Source of the DNA: JBFGFX01 sp965232455
GTDB taxonomy: Bacteria > Pseudomonadota > Gammaproteobacteria > Steroidobacterales > Woeseiaceae
Length of the DNA: 64,000 bases
NCBI GenBank assembly: GCA_965232455.1
Contig: OZ246981.1
Span: forward strand, 1,984,001 to 2,048,000
Reading direction: 5' to 3'
How positions within the stretch are numbered: the first letter of the stretch is position 1; the number at the start of each line of letters is the position of its first letter. Below, piece by piece: positions 15,825-24,070 of this stretch. The notes under the pieces were generated by a model. It was given only the letters and a program-made list of their open reading frames with translations, made no database searches and was not told the DNA's origin. The position numbers and the translations under genes were made by a program.

Positions 15825-17495
15825 CTACCCGTCTGCGCCGGGCGCCGCCGGTCCCGAATAGTAGTCGCCGATATCGGGAACCCCCTTTGGCGACTTGCCG
15901 TCGCGGACGATCGTGGGACGCAGGAAGATAACCAGTTCGGTCTTCACGAGGTCGTCTTTCGTATAGGAAAACAGACCCCCGATCTTTGGGATTTTCGACA
16001 GCCCCGGTATACCGTCCACCGAGCTGACCTCTTCGTTCTGCATCAAACCGCCGAGCACGATCGCATTGCCGTCCAGTACCTGCAGCAGCGATTCGATCTC
16101 ACGGACCTGAATTTCGGGAATCAGGTTGTCGAACTCCGCGCCGGCCAGTCTTGGAGCAGGGTCAATGGCGAAGCCGGTCACCCGGCTGATCGTCGGACGG
16201 ATGTTCAAGCTTACGTAGCCGTTTGCGCTGATCTGCGGCGTGACGCTCATCACCAGCCCCACCGGCACGGTGTGAATTTCGCTGGTAAACGTGCGCCGCT
16301 CGGGGATGTCCGCCGTAGCGTCGCGGATATCCAGTTCGGTCGTGAAAAACACTTCTTCGTTCACGACCTTCAGAAGCGCCGTCTGGTTGTTCAACGCCAT
16401 GATCTTTGGGCTCGACAGAACTTTCGTGTCTCCGAACTGCTGAAGCATGCGAACCGTTCCGGCCACGGTGTCGCCGTCGGAACTCGTATCGGCGTAACTG
16501 AGGCGCACAAACGGCGCCGTCGTCAGGGACGCGCCGAGAAGGTCACTTTCATAGGACAGTCCCTCGTTGTTTGCGAGCTGCTGCCAATCGACGCCGGCCT
16601 GATATCGGTCGCTCAGCTCGACTTCGACAATCGTCATTTCTATCAACACCTGACGATGCGAGTTGGCCGTGATCGTGTCGAGATACGCCTGTACCTCCGC
16701 GTGCTCCTGCTGTGTCGCAAAGATCGTAATGACGCCGGCCATCGAATTCACGATGATCGGATTGGCGTACTCCGGCGTCGATGTTTCATCGGCTTCGGAC
16801 GAAACTATGGAGCTGAGACCAACCTCGAGAGCGGACCAGAAGTCGCTGTTCGACTCGTTTCGGACCGTCGTCTTGGACAGATTTCCCTGCTGATCGGTCT
16901 GCTGTATCTGATCCTCGGCGATGCTGCCGCCGGCGGTCGAGATTTGCGTGGCGACGCCGACCTCCCCCTCGCTCGCTCGCGACACGTTCACGTAGTCGAC
17001 GCGGTAGTTGTGCCAATACGGCGTATCGTTGCGTACGACGAGATTCGTGCCCGCAAGCTGATAGCGCATTCCGGCTTGGGAGGCGACGCGCGCCAGGATA
17101 TTGGAGAGGGGCTGGTCCACGGCGTTGATCGTGATTGTCCCGTCGTTTTCCGACAGCATGTCCAGATCCAGCCCGGCGTCACGCGCCAGGGAGAACAAAA
17201 GGTCGCCGACCGGGACGTCCTTGGCGACCACGGAGTAGGTTGCGACCGGCGGCAGGGGAACGGGCTCTTCCACCGCCGGCGGCGCCGCAACGACCGGTGG
17301 CGCCGGAGCCGACGTGTCCGTGCTGCCCGTGAGATGGCCGACTGACGGTTCAACCGCGCGAACGCCGGCGCATGCGCCGAGCAACGCGATAGACGACAGC
17401 AGAAAGCCGACGCCCAGCACTTTCCCCGACCGGCCGCAGCACCGATTGCCGAGCCGACCCGTGGTACGGGGAGTCGGTGGAGAATTCTGAATCAT
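15825..17495 (-). CDS. mshL: MshL-type secretin, outer-membrane pilus channel, 556 aa
   Basis: Outer-membrane secretin lipoprotein. A positively charged n-region leads to LLSSIALLGAC, a lipobox with lipid-bearing Cys near residue 42. Residues about 85-155 form an STN/N0-like domain (DVPVGDLLFSLARDAGLDLD). An N1-type domain follows (about 240-300, IITIFATQQEHAEVQAYLDTI analogue near VITIFATQQ). The secretin core runs to about residue 530, with the signature VPVGLVMSVTPQIS, LNIRPTISRV and the GGLMQNE...VDGIPGLSKIPKIGGLF segment. It is the first gene of the operon, 24 nt before the TPR gene. A sigma-28-like promoter may lie just upstream. Confidence 0.92.
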   Translation of the reverse strand: MIQNSPPTPRTTGRLGNRCCGRSGKVLGVGFLLSSIALLGACAGVRAVEPSVGHLTGSTDTSAPAPPVVAAPPAVEEPVPLPPVATYSVVAKDVPVGDLLFSLARDAGLDLDMLSENDGTITINAVDQPLSNILARVASQAGMRYQLAGTNLVVRNDTPYWHNYRVDYVNVSRASEGEVGVATQISTAGGSIAEDQIQQTDQQGNLSKTTVRNESNSDFWSALEVGLSSIVSSEADETSTPEYANPIIVNSMAGVITIFATQQEHAEVQAYLDTITANSHRQVLIEMTIVEVELSDRYQAGVDWQQLANNEGLSYESDLLGASLTTAPFVRLSYADTSSDGDTVAGTVRMLQQFGDTKVLSSPKIMALNNQTALLKVVNEEVFFTTELDIRDATADIPERRTFTSEIHTVPVGLVMSVTPQISANGYVSLNIRPTISRVTGFAIDPAPRLAGAEFDNLIPEIQVREIESLLQVLDGNAIVLGGLMQNEEVSSVDGIPGLSKIPKIGGLFSYTKDDLVKTELVIFLRPTIVRDGKSPKGVPDIGDYYSGPAAPGADG

Positions 17496-17533
17496 GTATG
17501 TCGGCCTTGATTGCTTGCACAGCTACCTGATCT

Positions 17534-17560
17534 GTGTCGCCGTTCGGGCCGAAATCTTTA
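17534..17560 (-). promoter_or_regulatory. Possible sigma-28 promoter of the pilus operon
   Basis: Minus strand TAAAGATT, an 11-nt spacer and GGCGACAC. The -35 box matches TAAAGTTT at 7/8 and the -10 matches GCCGATAA at 5/8, with exact spacing. Transcription would start about 30 nt before the secretin ATG. Confidence 0.35.
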
Positions 17561-17627
17561 GCGCCAGCCCTCACTTGGGGCCGAATTCGTGAGTCCGTTC
17601 CCCAATCGTGCGGAATGGGCATGCGGT

Positions 17628-17654
17628 TAAAGAATGCGCTGGGACCGCCGTTAC
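17628..17654 (+). promoter_or_regulatory. Possible sigma-28 promoter of the K+ channel gene
   Basis: TAAAGAAT, an 11-nt spacer and GCCGTTAC (6/8 in each box), divergent from the candidate at 17534-17560 and about 65 nt upstream of the channel ATG. Confidence 0.35.
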
Positions 17655-17727
17655 GATAGTAGGGATCGGAGCGCAGCGGTCGTCGATCGTGCGTGGATTC
17701 GGTCCGACCGGCCCGACACGAGTTGAA

Positions 17728-18765
17728 ATGGACAGCGCACCGACTGCGGCAGTGACTACAGAACAAGGTAATCGGCCTTCGATCCGGCGCGTCGTGTTCC
17801 GCGTGCTCGACACGGCGCGCAACGGCGATCCCTGGAGCCGTGGCGTCGACATCGTCTTGGTCACCCTCATCGTCGCCAGCGTCATCGCGGTCGTCCTGGA
17901 GTCGATGAGCGCGCTCGAGGTGCGCTACGCCGCCATTTTCTACTGGTTCGAGGTCGTCACCGTCTCCGTGTTCTCAGTCGAGTACTTTCTGCGCGTCTGG
18001 AGTTCGGTTGAGGCCGACCCGGACAAAGCCAAACACGACGGTGCGCTCGCCCTACGTCTCAAGTTCGTGTTTTCGTTCCACGCACTCGTCGATCTGCTGG
18101 CGATCCTGCCGTTCTATCTGCTGGCGATCGGCCTGATCGGCAGTCCCGACATGCGTTTTTTGCGGGCCGTGCGGCTTCTGCGGATACTCAAACTAACGCG
18201 CTATTCCTCCGCATTGAACATCCTGATTACCACAATCTACGAGAACGGACGTTCTCTATCGGCGGCCTTTTTCATCCTGTTGATCGTCATGCTGCTTGCG
18301 GCATCCGGCATCTACTACTTCGAGCGTGATTCCCAACCGGTGGACTTCGGCAGTATCCCGGCGGCGATGTGGTGGGCCTTTTCAACGCTGACCACGGTTG
18401 GATACGGCGACGTCACGCCCGTCACGGTCGGCGGTAAGACGTTCGGCGCTCTGATCACCGTTGTCGGCCTGGGGATGGTTGCCTTGCCTACCGGCATCCT
18501 CGCCTCGGGATTTGCGCAACAATTGCGACTGCGAACCGACGAATATCGGGCAAACGCGGACAAGGCGCTCATCGACGGCGTAATAACGGAGCTGGAAGCA
18601 AAAAATCTCGAAAAACTCCGGGTCGACCTTGGGATCGGCAAACACACGGCCAGTCAGATCCTGGATACCGGCATGGTCAAGTCGGCGCTGAAGTCCGAAG
18701 CGTCCGAAAGCTGCCCGCTTTGCGGTGCAGCAACGACGGGCGAAGCCGACGAACGTTTATGTTAA
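17728..18765 (+). CDS. Voltage-gated potassium channel, six-helix type, 345 aa
   Basis: Inner-membrane K+ channel subunit. S1 is about residues 32-52, and S2-S3 follow. The S4 voltage sensor is RFLRAVRLLRILKLTRYS with a basic residue about every third position. The pore helix is WWAFSTLTT followed by the K+ selectivity filter TVGYGD (about 227-232), then S6 (TFGALITVVGLGMVALPTGILASGF). A cytoplasmic tail ends in ESCPLCG, with one CxxC and a terminal Cys. The ATG at 17728 is chosen because the further upstream 40 codons are not channel-like. It is not part of a known operon and is divergent from the pilus operon. Control of membrane potential, and thus of motility, is only a guess. Confidence 0.9.
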   Translation: MDSAPTAAVTTEQGNRPSIRRVVFRVLDTARNGDPWSRGVDIVLVTLIVASVIAVVLESMSALEVRYAAIFYWFEVVTVSVFSVEYFLRVWSSVEADPDKAKHDGALALRLKFVFSFHALVDLLAILPFYLLAIGLIGSPDMRFLRAVRLLRILKLTRYSSALNILITTIYENGRSLSAAFFILLIVMLLAASGIYYFERDSQPVDFGSIPAAMWWAFSTLTTVGYGDVTPVTVGGKTFGALITVVGLGMVALPTGILASGFAQQLRLRTDEYRANADKALIDGVITELEAKNLEKLRVDLGIGKHTASQILDTGMVKSALKSEASESCPLCGAATTGEADERLC

Positions 18766-18809
18766 ATAAGCCGTTCGCGAAACCGGATTGAAGTGACCCG
18801 ATTACTTCC

Positions 18810-19586
18810 GTGCAATTGCCGGAGAGTCCTGTGCTAGTATGCGCCTCCCGTCGATTTTCATTTGAAGATGACTTGACAAGAAGCCAGGTAACCAGGGAAA
18901 CAGGTTCCGAGCGCGCAACGGACCCAACGTCTTTCCAATCTTGGGAAGAACGCCTGCCGCGCTTTTCCGCTTCATGCAAACGGGATTTTCTCCAGGCCAT
19001 CGACTGCCTTCTGGGCCAGGTCGTACGAAACTTCAAACAGGCGTTTTCCTACCAGTCCACGCGCGGCGTTGACGTCGTACTCGACGTCATGACGGACATA
19101 TCGTCGCGGTTGATGAGTCATCTGAACGGGTTTGCCGATAGTGGGTTTTCGGCCAATTTGTACCGACCGGTCAAGGATACGCAGATGGCGTTCCACATTT
19201 CGACGCACGTCGTGTGTTTTCGCGGCCAGGTTGGTGTCTCGGTCCGTGTGTCGGAACCGTCGGTAACGCTTCGGTTGGACGAGTCCGCGCTGCGCCTTTG
19301 CTGCGAAACCATCGAACAGAATTTTCGACACGCCATCGCGGCATACAGACACAGGGGGCACGATGAGCCCGCCGGTCAGGTGGCCGGTTTCGTCGTCCAA
19401 CCGATTGATAGCGCCGTCCACGGCTTCGAGGTTCATCGCGTCCCCAGGCAGGCCAATGCCCTCGCGCGCAAAGGCGCCAGCGAAGACCTGCGCTTCGTCA
19501 GCGGCCGACTGTCGATGAAGCCAGGCGAGGACGATGCGCTCACGGCAACCATCATTCTGATGTTCCGCCACGACGACGGCATTTAG
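18810..19586 (+). CDS. Hypothetical protein, 258 aa
   Basis: I do not recognise a family. The frame is open from a GTG at 18810 with codon third positions rich in G/C over most of its length, unlike the overlapping reading frames. A later start (around 18834 or beyond) is possible because the first about 40 residues look uneven. The product is soluble, with no signal peptide or membrane helix. A helical stretch around 50-115 (FLQAIDCLLGQVVRNFKQAF, VLDVMTDISSRLMSHL) is followed by mixed alpha/beta sequence. It lies 44 nt after the K+ channel gene on the same strand and may be co-transcribed with it. Confidence 0.45.
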   Translation: MQLPESPVLVCASRRFSFEDDLTRSQVTRETGSERATDPTSFQSWEERLPRFSASCKRDFLQAIDCLLGQVVRNFKQAFSYQSTRGVDVVLDVMTDISSRLMSHLNGFADSGFSANLYRPVKDTQMAFHISTHVVCFRGQVGVSVRVSEPSVTLRLDESALRLCCETIEQNFRHAIAAYRHRGHDEPAGQVAGFVVQPIDSAVHGFEVHRVPRQANALARKGASEDLRFVSGRLSMKPGEDDALTATIILMFRHDDGI

Positions 19587-20157
19587 ATCCTACACCCGCC
19601 TTCGGAAGATCCCCGCGTCGCAGGACGGCTCGGAGGCGATCGAGAGCCGCGCGAGCCGACGTCGAAAATAACGGTGTTCCCTCGCGCTCGTTCATCGCGC
19701 ATACCCCCGCATACCCGCGAGCCGTGGTTCGGTCTCTCAGCCGCCGGCGCCCGTCCGCCCACAATCCGCGCACCGAAACGGTTGTCATCCTTTTTGTTCC
19801 CAGAACATCAATGGCGGGCAATAATAGTTAGATAGCGAATATCGGAATAACGTATCGTCATTTATGAGTCTTTTATTGATTTTTTTCTCATATCTGTTTC
19901 GACCGGTACAATTTTGGCGTTCCCGCTCAGTAAAGGTTAACATGTGGAGTGTAGGCAATTACCGACACCTGGCGGCACAGGTATGACCGGCAGATCGACC
20001 GTCGCGGCAAGTCTCCCGTTGCGATGATCAGCCGGCACACACGGCCACACACGCAATGGAATGCACCCCGGGACGCGGCGATGATCCGCCGATGGCCGCC
20101 CGGCGAGTGCGAGGAGCAGGTCGGTTGCGACGGTTCGTGAAACGAAGAGGTTCGTAG
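19587..20157. other. 571-nt gene-poor stretch with an AT-rich island
   Basis: No convincing gene. Positions about 19810-19935 are strikingly AT-rich (runs of T, ATAATAG, TTTATTGATTTTTTT) against a GC-rich background. This could be a promoter/H-NS-type binding region for the gene at 20158. No clear -35/-10 pair, sigma-54 or sigma-28 site stands out. The minus-strand frame at 19552-19821 has no support. Confidence 0.5.
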
Positions 20158-20436
20158 GTGCATACACAGATCGATGATCCACTCATCCTGATTGTCGCCA
20201 ACAGCGATGCGGCCGCAGAACAACTCAGGGAACTGCTCGAGTTCATGGACGCGCTCACGGTTGAATCCTCGACCGTCGACAATTGGCGGTCCCGGGTCGG
20301 CAAGCGACGATTGTCCGCCGTGTTCTTGGGACCGGACCTCAGCCGAGTCGAGAACGAACGGCTGGTGCGGGAACTCGGCAAGTTCGACCCTGACGTCTCC
20401 ATCGTACTGATCGAAGACCAACAACACGCCGCCTGA
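20158..20436 (+). CDS. Orphan FleQ-type N-terminal receiver-like domain, 92 aa
   Basis: A GTG start gives a 92-residue protein with the FleQ N-domain (atypical receiver) pattern. There is a strand LILIVANSD, a helix AAAEQLRELLEFMD, then STVDNWRS (compare the NSEDW part of FleQ), a strand AVFLGPD, a helix RLVRELGKFDPD and the strand VSIVLIED. As in FleQ, the receiver phosphorylation Asp is absent. It stops where FleQ would continue into the last strand/helix of this domain. It faces, 122 nt away, a FleQ gene that lacks exactly this part. Homology is judged by eye against Pseudomonas FleQ. Confidence 0.7.
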   Translation: MHTQIDDPLILIVANSDAAAEQLRELLEFMDALTVESSTVDNWRSRVGKRRLSAVFLGPDLSRVENERLVRELGKFDPDVSIVLIEDQQHAA

Positions 20437-20558
20437 CTTCCGGTATCAGGGCTATGCCGGCCGTTCGTGCTGGCTGCCCCTCGGAGGAGCCGTCCCGACG
20501 GGCGACCACCGGCGAGATTCCTCCTGGACGACGGCGCGTCGCCGCTTATGCGTCCGCG

Positions 20559-21752
20559 TCATTCACCCGCGGAGATGCCGTACCGTTTCATTTTCTCCAC
20601 GAGCGTGGTGCGTCCGATCCCGAGCAACTCCGCAGCTTTTGCGACAACGCCGGCGGCCTTCTGGAGCGCGGAATGGATTAGCTGCTGCTCAACGGCGCTG
20701 AGATGCGCTTTGACATCCAACTCCGCCGTGAGTATCTCCGGCGACGAAGAATCTGCGTTCAACGTGGAGCTTAGGACGACCGGCGGCGAAGACTCCCTGC
20801 GCAACGACCGTGGTAAATCGCCCGGTTCAACCCGGCCAAACGGCTTGATGACCGCCAGGCGCTCGACGATGTTGGCTAACTCACGCACGTTGCCGGGCCA
20901 GGAGTATTCCTGCAAGCGCTGTAGCGACGATTCAGGCAATTGCACCGTGAGTCCGCGATCGGTTTTCATCCTGCCGATCATCTCCCGAATGAGGGGTAAC
21001 ACATCCTCAGGGCGCTCGCGAAGCGGCAGGATCTCTATCGGAAACACGCTCAACCGGTAATACAGGTCTTCGCGGAACAGACCGTCGGTTATCCGCGCCG
21101 GCAGATCGCGATGCGTCGCCGCGACTATTCGCACGTCGATGTCGATAGACCGGCTTCCCCCGACGCGTTCGACGGTCCGCTCCTGCAGAACTCGCAACAG
21201 CTTCACCTGCATCGCCATCGGCATGTCGCCGATCTCGTCGAGAAACACGGTCCCCCCCTTGGCCAGCTCGAACTTGCCTGCCCGCGCCGAATCCGCGCCG
21301 GTGAACGCACCCCGCTCATGCCCGAACAATTCGCTTTCCAGCAGGTTGTCGGGAATCGCGCTGCAGTTTATCGCGACAAAAGGTCCGCCCCGACCGGACA
21401 ACTCATGGATGCTGCGCGCCACCACCTCCTTGCCCGTTCCCGACTCGCCCGTGACCAACACCGTCGCCATGGTCGGGGCAACTTTTTCCACCATGGCCCG
21501 GATTTCGCGAATGTGGTCACTGTCACCCACAATTTTTTCGGCGCCGCCCGCGCACGCTGCCGGGTGGTATTCGTCGCCACCGTCGCCCGCCGGAACCGCC
21601 TGAATCTTGGTCAATACGTCGCTGAGCGCGTCAAGCTGGATCGGGAAGTCGAGTCTGTGGATTTTTGCCCACGGAAATTTGTCTTTCAAAATTTCGTTGA
21701 CGCCTTGCGTCCGGTCGGACGACGCTCGGGCGGGGAGCTGTCGATCAGTCAA
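20559..21752 (-). CDS. fleQ: FleQ/FlrA flagellar master regulator lacking most of its N domain
   Basis: 397-aa sigma-54 activator; FleQ proteins are usually about 490 aa. The TTG start at 21752 has AGGAAGG 5 nt upstream. No ATG or GTG lies in the open frame between it and the stop near 21855. Residues 1-52 correspond only to the end of the FleQ receiver-like domain (PWAKIHRLDFPIQLDALSDVL). The AAA+ domain has Walker A GESGTGKE (102-109), GAFTGA (148-153) and FLDEIGD. The Fis-like helix-turn-helix ends GIGRTTLVEKMKRYGIS, as in FleQ. It should drive the sigma-54 promoters of flrBC, fliL and fliK. FleQ binds c-di-GMP in its AAA+ region; whether this short form does is unknown. Confidence 0.88.
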   Translation of the reverse strand: MTDRQLPARASSDRTQGVNEILKDKFPWAKIHRLDFPIQLDALSDVLTKIQAVPAGDGGDEYHPAACAGGAEKIVGDSDHIREIRAMVEKVAPTMATVLVTGESGTGKEVVARSIHELSGRGGPFVAINCSAIPDNLLESELFGHERGAFTGADSARAGKFELAKGGTVFLDEIGDMPMAMQVKLLRVLQERTVERVGGSRSIDIDVRIVAATHRDLPARITDGLFREDLYYRLSVFPIEILPLRERPEDVLPLIREMIGRMKTDRGLTVQLPESSLQRLQEYSWPGNVRELANIVERLAVIKPFGRVEPGDLPRSLRRESSPPVVLSSTLNADSSSPEILTAELDVKAHLSAVEQQLIHSALQKAAGVVAKAAELLGIGRTTLVEKMKRYGISAGE

Positions 21753-21949
21753 AATAGCCTTCCTAACGGTGCTCCGCCGCGTTCGAGCTGCATGGGCCGG
21801 TTCGACAGAAGTTGGAACAAATGCTTGGTTTCCGCTTGATTTTACTCAATATAGTGGCTGCCCTCCCGAGATGCAACCGAGTGTTACAGCCCACGATTCA
21901 GAGCGGCGCGAAGGCCGACAAACGGCCGCGGACGGGTCGAATATCGTGC

Positions 21950-21976
21950 TCAAGTTTCCAATCCACGTGTCGACAA
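21950..21976 (+). promoter_or_regulatory. Possible sigma-28 promoter of the GGDEF gene
   Basis: TCAAGTTT, an 11-nt spacer and GTCGACAA (7/8 and 6/8 to the FliA consensus, exact spacing), about 80 nt upstream of the TTG at 22057. The remainder of the gene-free stretch 21753-22056 holds only the fleQ start region and the Shine-Dalgarno of the GGDEF gene. Confidence 0.45.
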
Positions 21977-22056
21977 CAGGCGTAGGTGCTCGGTGCGCGC
22001 ATTGAGCACACCTGCTGCTGTAGCAGTCAATTCCGGAACCGGAAGGAGAATGACAA

Positions 22057-23127
22057 TTGGAATCTGGGTTGAAGCAACGGGAACTCGGGGACGATCGTAC
22101 ACTTGTCGATGAAGCGCTCGACACACTGGGCTGCGTTTTCCAAACCTTCGGCAGCCACTCGTTTCCGCTGGACACGGACAACGATCCGGAGGACTTCCGG
22201 AACCTTTGCGCAGACGTCGTCCGACACATCGAAAACGGATCGTCAGTGCCGGAATTGGCCATCGAGCATGCGGCCGGCGGGCGCAGAAGCTGGGGCCCGG
22301 TTCGCCGCTTTTACGTCGAACGGCGGCAAGGCGAGAAAGACTTCGTTACCCATCGCATGAAGGACTACCGCGGTGTCGTCGAAGACCTGGTCCTCGGCCT
22401 GCGGGAAATCTGCGCCCAGGGCGATTCCACCGAGGAAACGATTACGATGAGTCTGAAGTCGGTCGAAGACGTCGTCGCCGGCGGCGAATTGCCCGACATC
22501 AAACGCGCCCTAGCGGAGACCATCAGCACCGTCGGCGAAGCGTTTGTTCGCCAGAGACGCGAATACGAACAGCAGATAAAAGGTCTGCAGGATCGTATGA
22601 GCGGTCTGCGGCAGGACCTTGTCGCTGCCCACGAGGAGATGAAGCTTGACCCGCTGACCGACATATACAATCGCCGCGCATTCGACACCTCAATCGAACG
22701 CTGCCTGAACGTCCACTTCATGCTCAATCAACCGATCAGTATGGTCATGATCGACGTCGATAACTTCAAGTCGATCAACGATTCGTACGGTCATGCGAAG
22801 GGCGACGAAGTTCTCAGGACCATTGCAGGGTGTCTGTCCCGCGCTTTTATCCGCAAGAACGACCTGATTACCCGATTCGGCGGCGACGAGTTCGCCGTGA
22901 TCCTCCCGGACACGTCGTTAGAGAAATCGAAGGTATCGATCAACCGGTTTCTGCAAAGCGTACGGGCCGCGGAAATCGCCGATTTTCCCGACGAGGTTCG
23001 GATAAGCTGCTCGGCCGGATGTACCGAAATTGCCGACGGCGACACCGTCGAAACCCTGATTGGGCGAGCCGACGAGGCCTTGTACGAAGCCAAACAGGCC
23101 GGCCGGAACCGCCTCGTGACGCGGTAG
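22057..23127 (+). CDS. Diguanylate cyclase (GGDEF), soluble, 356 aa
   Basis: Makes c-di-GMP from two GTP. A TTG start has GGAAGGAG 8 nt upstream. The first about 170 residues are helical with no known sensor (VFVRQRREYEQQIKGLQDRM is a coiled coil leading into the catalytic part). The GGDEF domain (about 195-355) has DPLTDIYNRRAF, the metal-binding IDVDNFK, SINDSYGHAKGD and an intact FGGDEF active site. An RxxD inhibitory site (RKND) sits five residues before it, so product feedback is likely. The gene is divergent from fleQ. The N-domain is of the kind found in polar-flagellum-associated DGCs, but I cannot name it. Confidence 0.93.
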   Translation: MESGLKQRELGDDRTLVDEALDTLGCVFQTFGSHSFPLDTDNDPEDFRNLCADVVRHIENGSSVPELAIEHAAGGRRSWGPVRRFYVERRQGEKDFVTHRMKDYRGVVEDLVLGLREICAQGDSTEETITMSLKSVEDVVAGGELPDIKRALAETISTVGEAFVRQRREYEQQIKGLQDRMSGLRQDLVAAHEEMKLDPLTDIYNRRAFDTSIERCLNVHFMLNQPISMVMIDVDNFKSINDSYGHAKGDEVLRTIAGCLSRAFIRKNDLITRFGGDEFAVILPDTSLEKSKVSINRFLQSVRAAEIADFPDEVRISCSAGCTEIADGDTVETLIGRADEALYEAKQAGRNRLVTR

Positions 23128-23194
23128 CAACCCGCTGGCGTCGAACCCAGGGCTCCGGCCGGATCGCGCTGGGGCCGGGCTACGGCGCCGTCGA

Positions 23195-24070
23195 TTACAG
23201 ATTTAGCGTTCTCGCCAGTTCAGCGGTTTCGCTCAGATTGGCGGACACGGCCTCTATCAAATCGCCGCAATCGTTCTCGGCCAGACCCAGCCGCTCCAGC
23301 TTCCACTGCCAGTCCTGCGGTCGGTCGCCGTGAACCACGGCACTGACGAGACTCGCGGCCGCACCGACAACGGCCGCGCCCTGCCAGCCCGCCCCGTCGA
23401 AGTCCCTGCTGCCGCAGTGTTCCATTGCCGCAATAAGAACGTCTGGCAACTCCCAGGCCCTTCCCAGCAGGCCGCCGACCTCGCACGCATCCATACCGCA
23501 AAGCGAACGTAGCGATTCGTTCAGCCCCGCCGCATTGTCATTCGCGCGCGCGATGGCGTTCGCGGTCATTTCGGGCTGCTTGTCCACGAGCCATAACAGC
23601 CCCAGGTTATGAAACAGGCCGCAGGCGCGCGCCGTCTCGGGCCGAAGCTCCGAATCCACTTGCGCGCGCGCGGCCAAGCTCTCCGCGCAATCGGCGACGA
23701 GAAACGTATGACTCCAGAACCGGTTCGACTCGAAGTTCGCGCAACGGGTCACGTCAAATGGGGCCATGATCGACAGCGAGAGGCTAACGGATCGCACCAG
23801 GCCGAGACCGAGCTGAGCGCATGCCCGTTCGACCTGCGTGATGGGTTCCACGGGCGTGCACCAGGCCGAATTGGCCAGCGAAACGAGCCGCGCCGCAATA
23901 TCGGGAAAACGCTCGACGGCACGTGCAAGCCTCCCTACGTCGATCTCGTCGTCGTCAAGCGCCCGGAGCAGATCGGGCAGCGCCGAAGGCTGCGCCGAGA
24001 CATGCGCGCCCTCGGAAATCAACCGCCTGATTTCCTCTGCGGAATCGAGCCACGCCGTGTCGCGCGTCAT
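23195..24070 (-). CDS. HDOD-domain protein, 291 aa
   Basis: Contains the HDOD fold (an HD-related output domain that usually lacks phosphohydrolase residues) over about residues 25-225: LPDLLRALDDDEIDVGRLARAV, LVSLANSAWC, VERACAQLGLGLVRSVSLSLS, FWSHTFLVADCAESLA, ACGLFHNLGLLWL. The HD pair is replaced by HN (FHNLG), so hydrolysis is unlikely. The remaining about 60 residues have no known domain. Its ATG overlaps the stop of the PAS-GGDEF-EAL gene by one base, so the two are translated together. A role as a c-di-GMP effector or adaptor is inferred from this link. Confidence 0.85.
   Translation of the reverse strand: MTRDTAWLDSAEEIRRLISEGAHVSAQPSALPDLLRALDDDEIDVGRLARAVERFPDIAARLVSLANSAWCTPVEPITQVERACAQLGLGLVRSVSLSLSIMAPFDVTRCANFESNRFWSHTFLVADCAESLAARAQVDSELRPETARACGLFHNLGLLWLVDKQPEMTANAIARANDNAAGLNESLRSLCGMDACEVGGLLGRAWELPDVLIAAMEHCGSRDFDGAGWQGAAVVGAAASLVSAVVHGDRPQDWQWKLERLGLAENDCGDLIEAVSANLSETAELARTLNL

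Noticed and set aside
14928..17345. Very long plus-strand open frame, 805 codons
   Set aside because: It is antisense to mshL and the TPR gene, which have clear domains; such long shadows are common in high-GC DNA.
18972..19571. Minus-strand open frame, 199 codons, opposite the hypothetical gene at 18810
   Set aside because: Codon use is better on the plus strand and no family is recognisable on the minus strand; it cannot be fully excluded.
19552..19821. Minus-strand open frame, 89 codons
   Set aside because: No ribosome site, Arg-rich shadow-like composition and overlap with the end of the gene at 18810.
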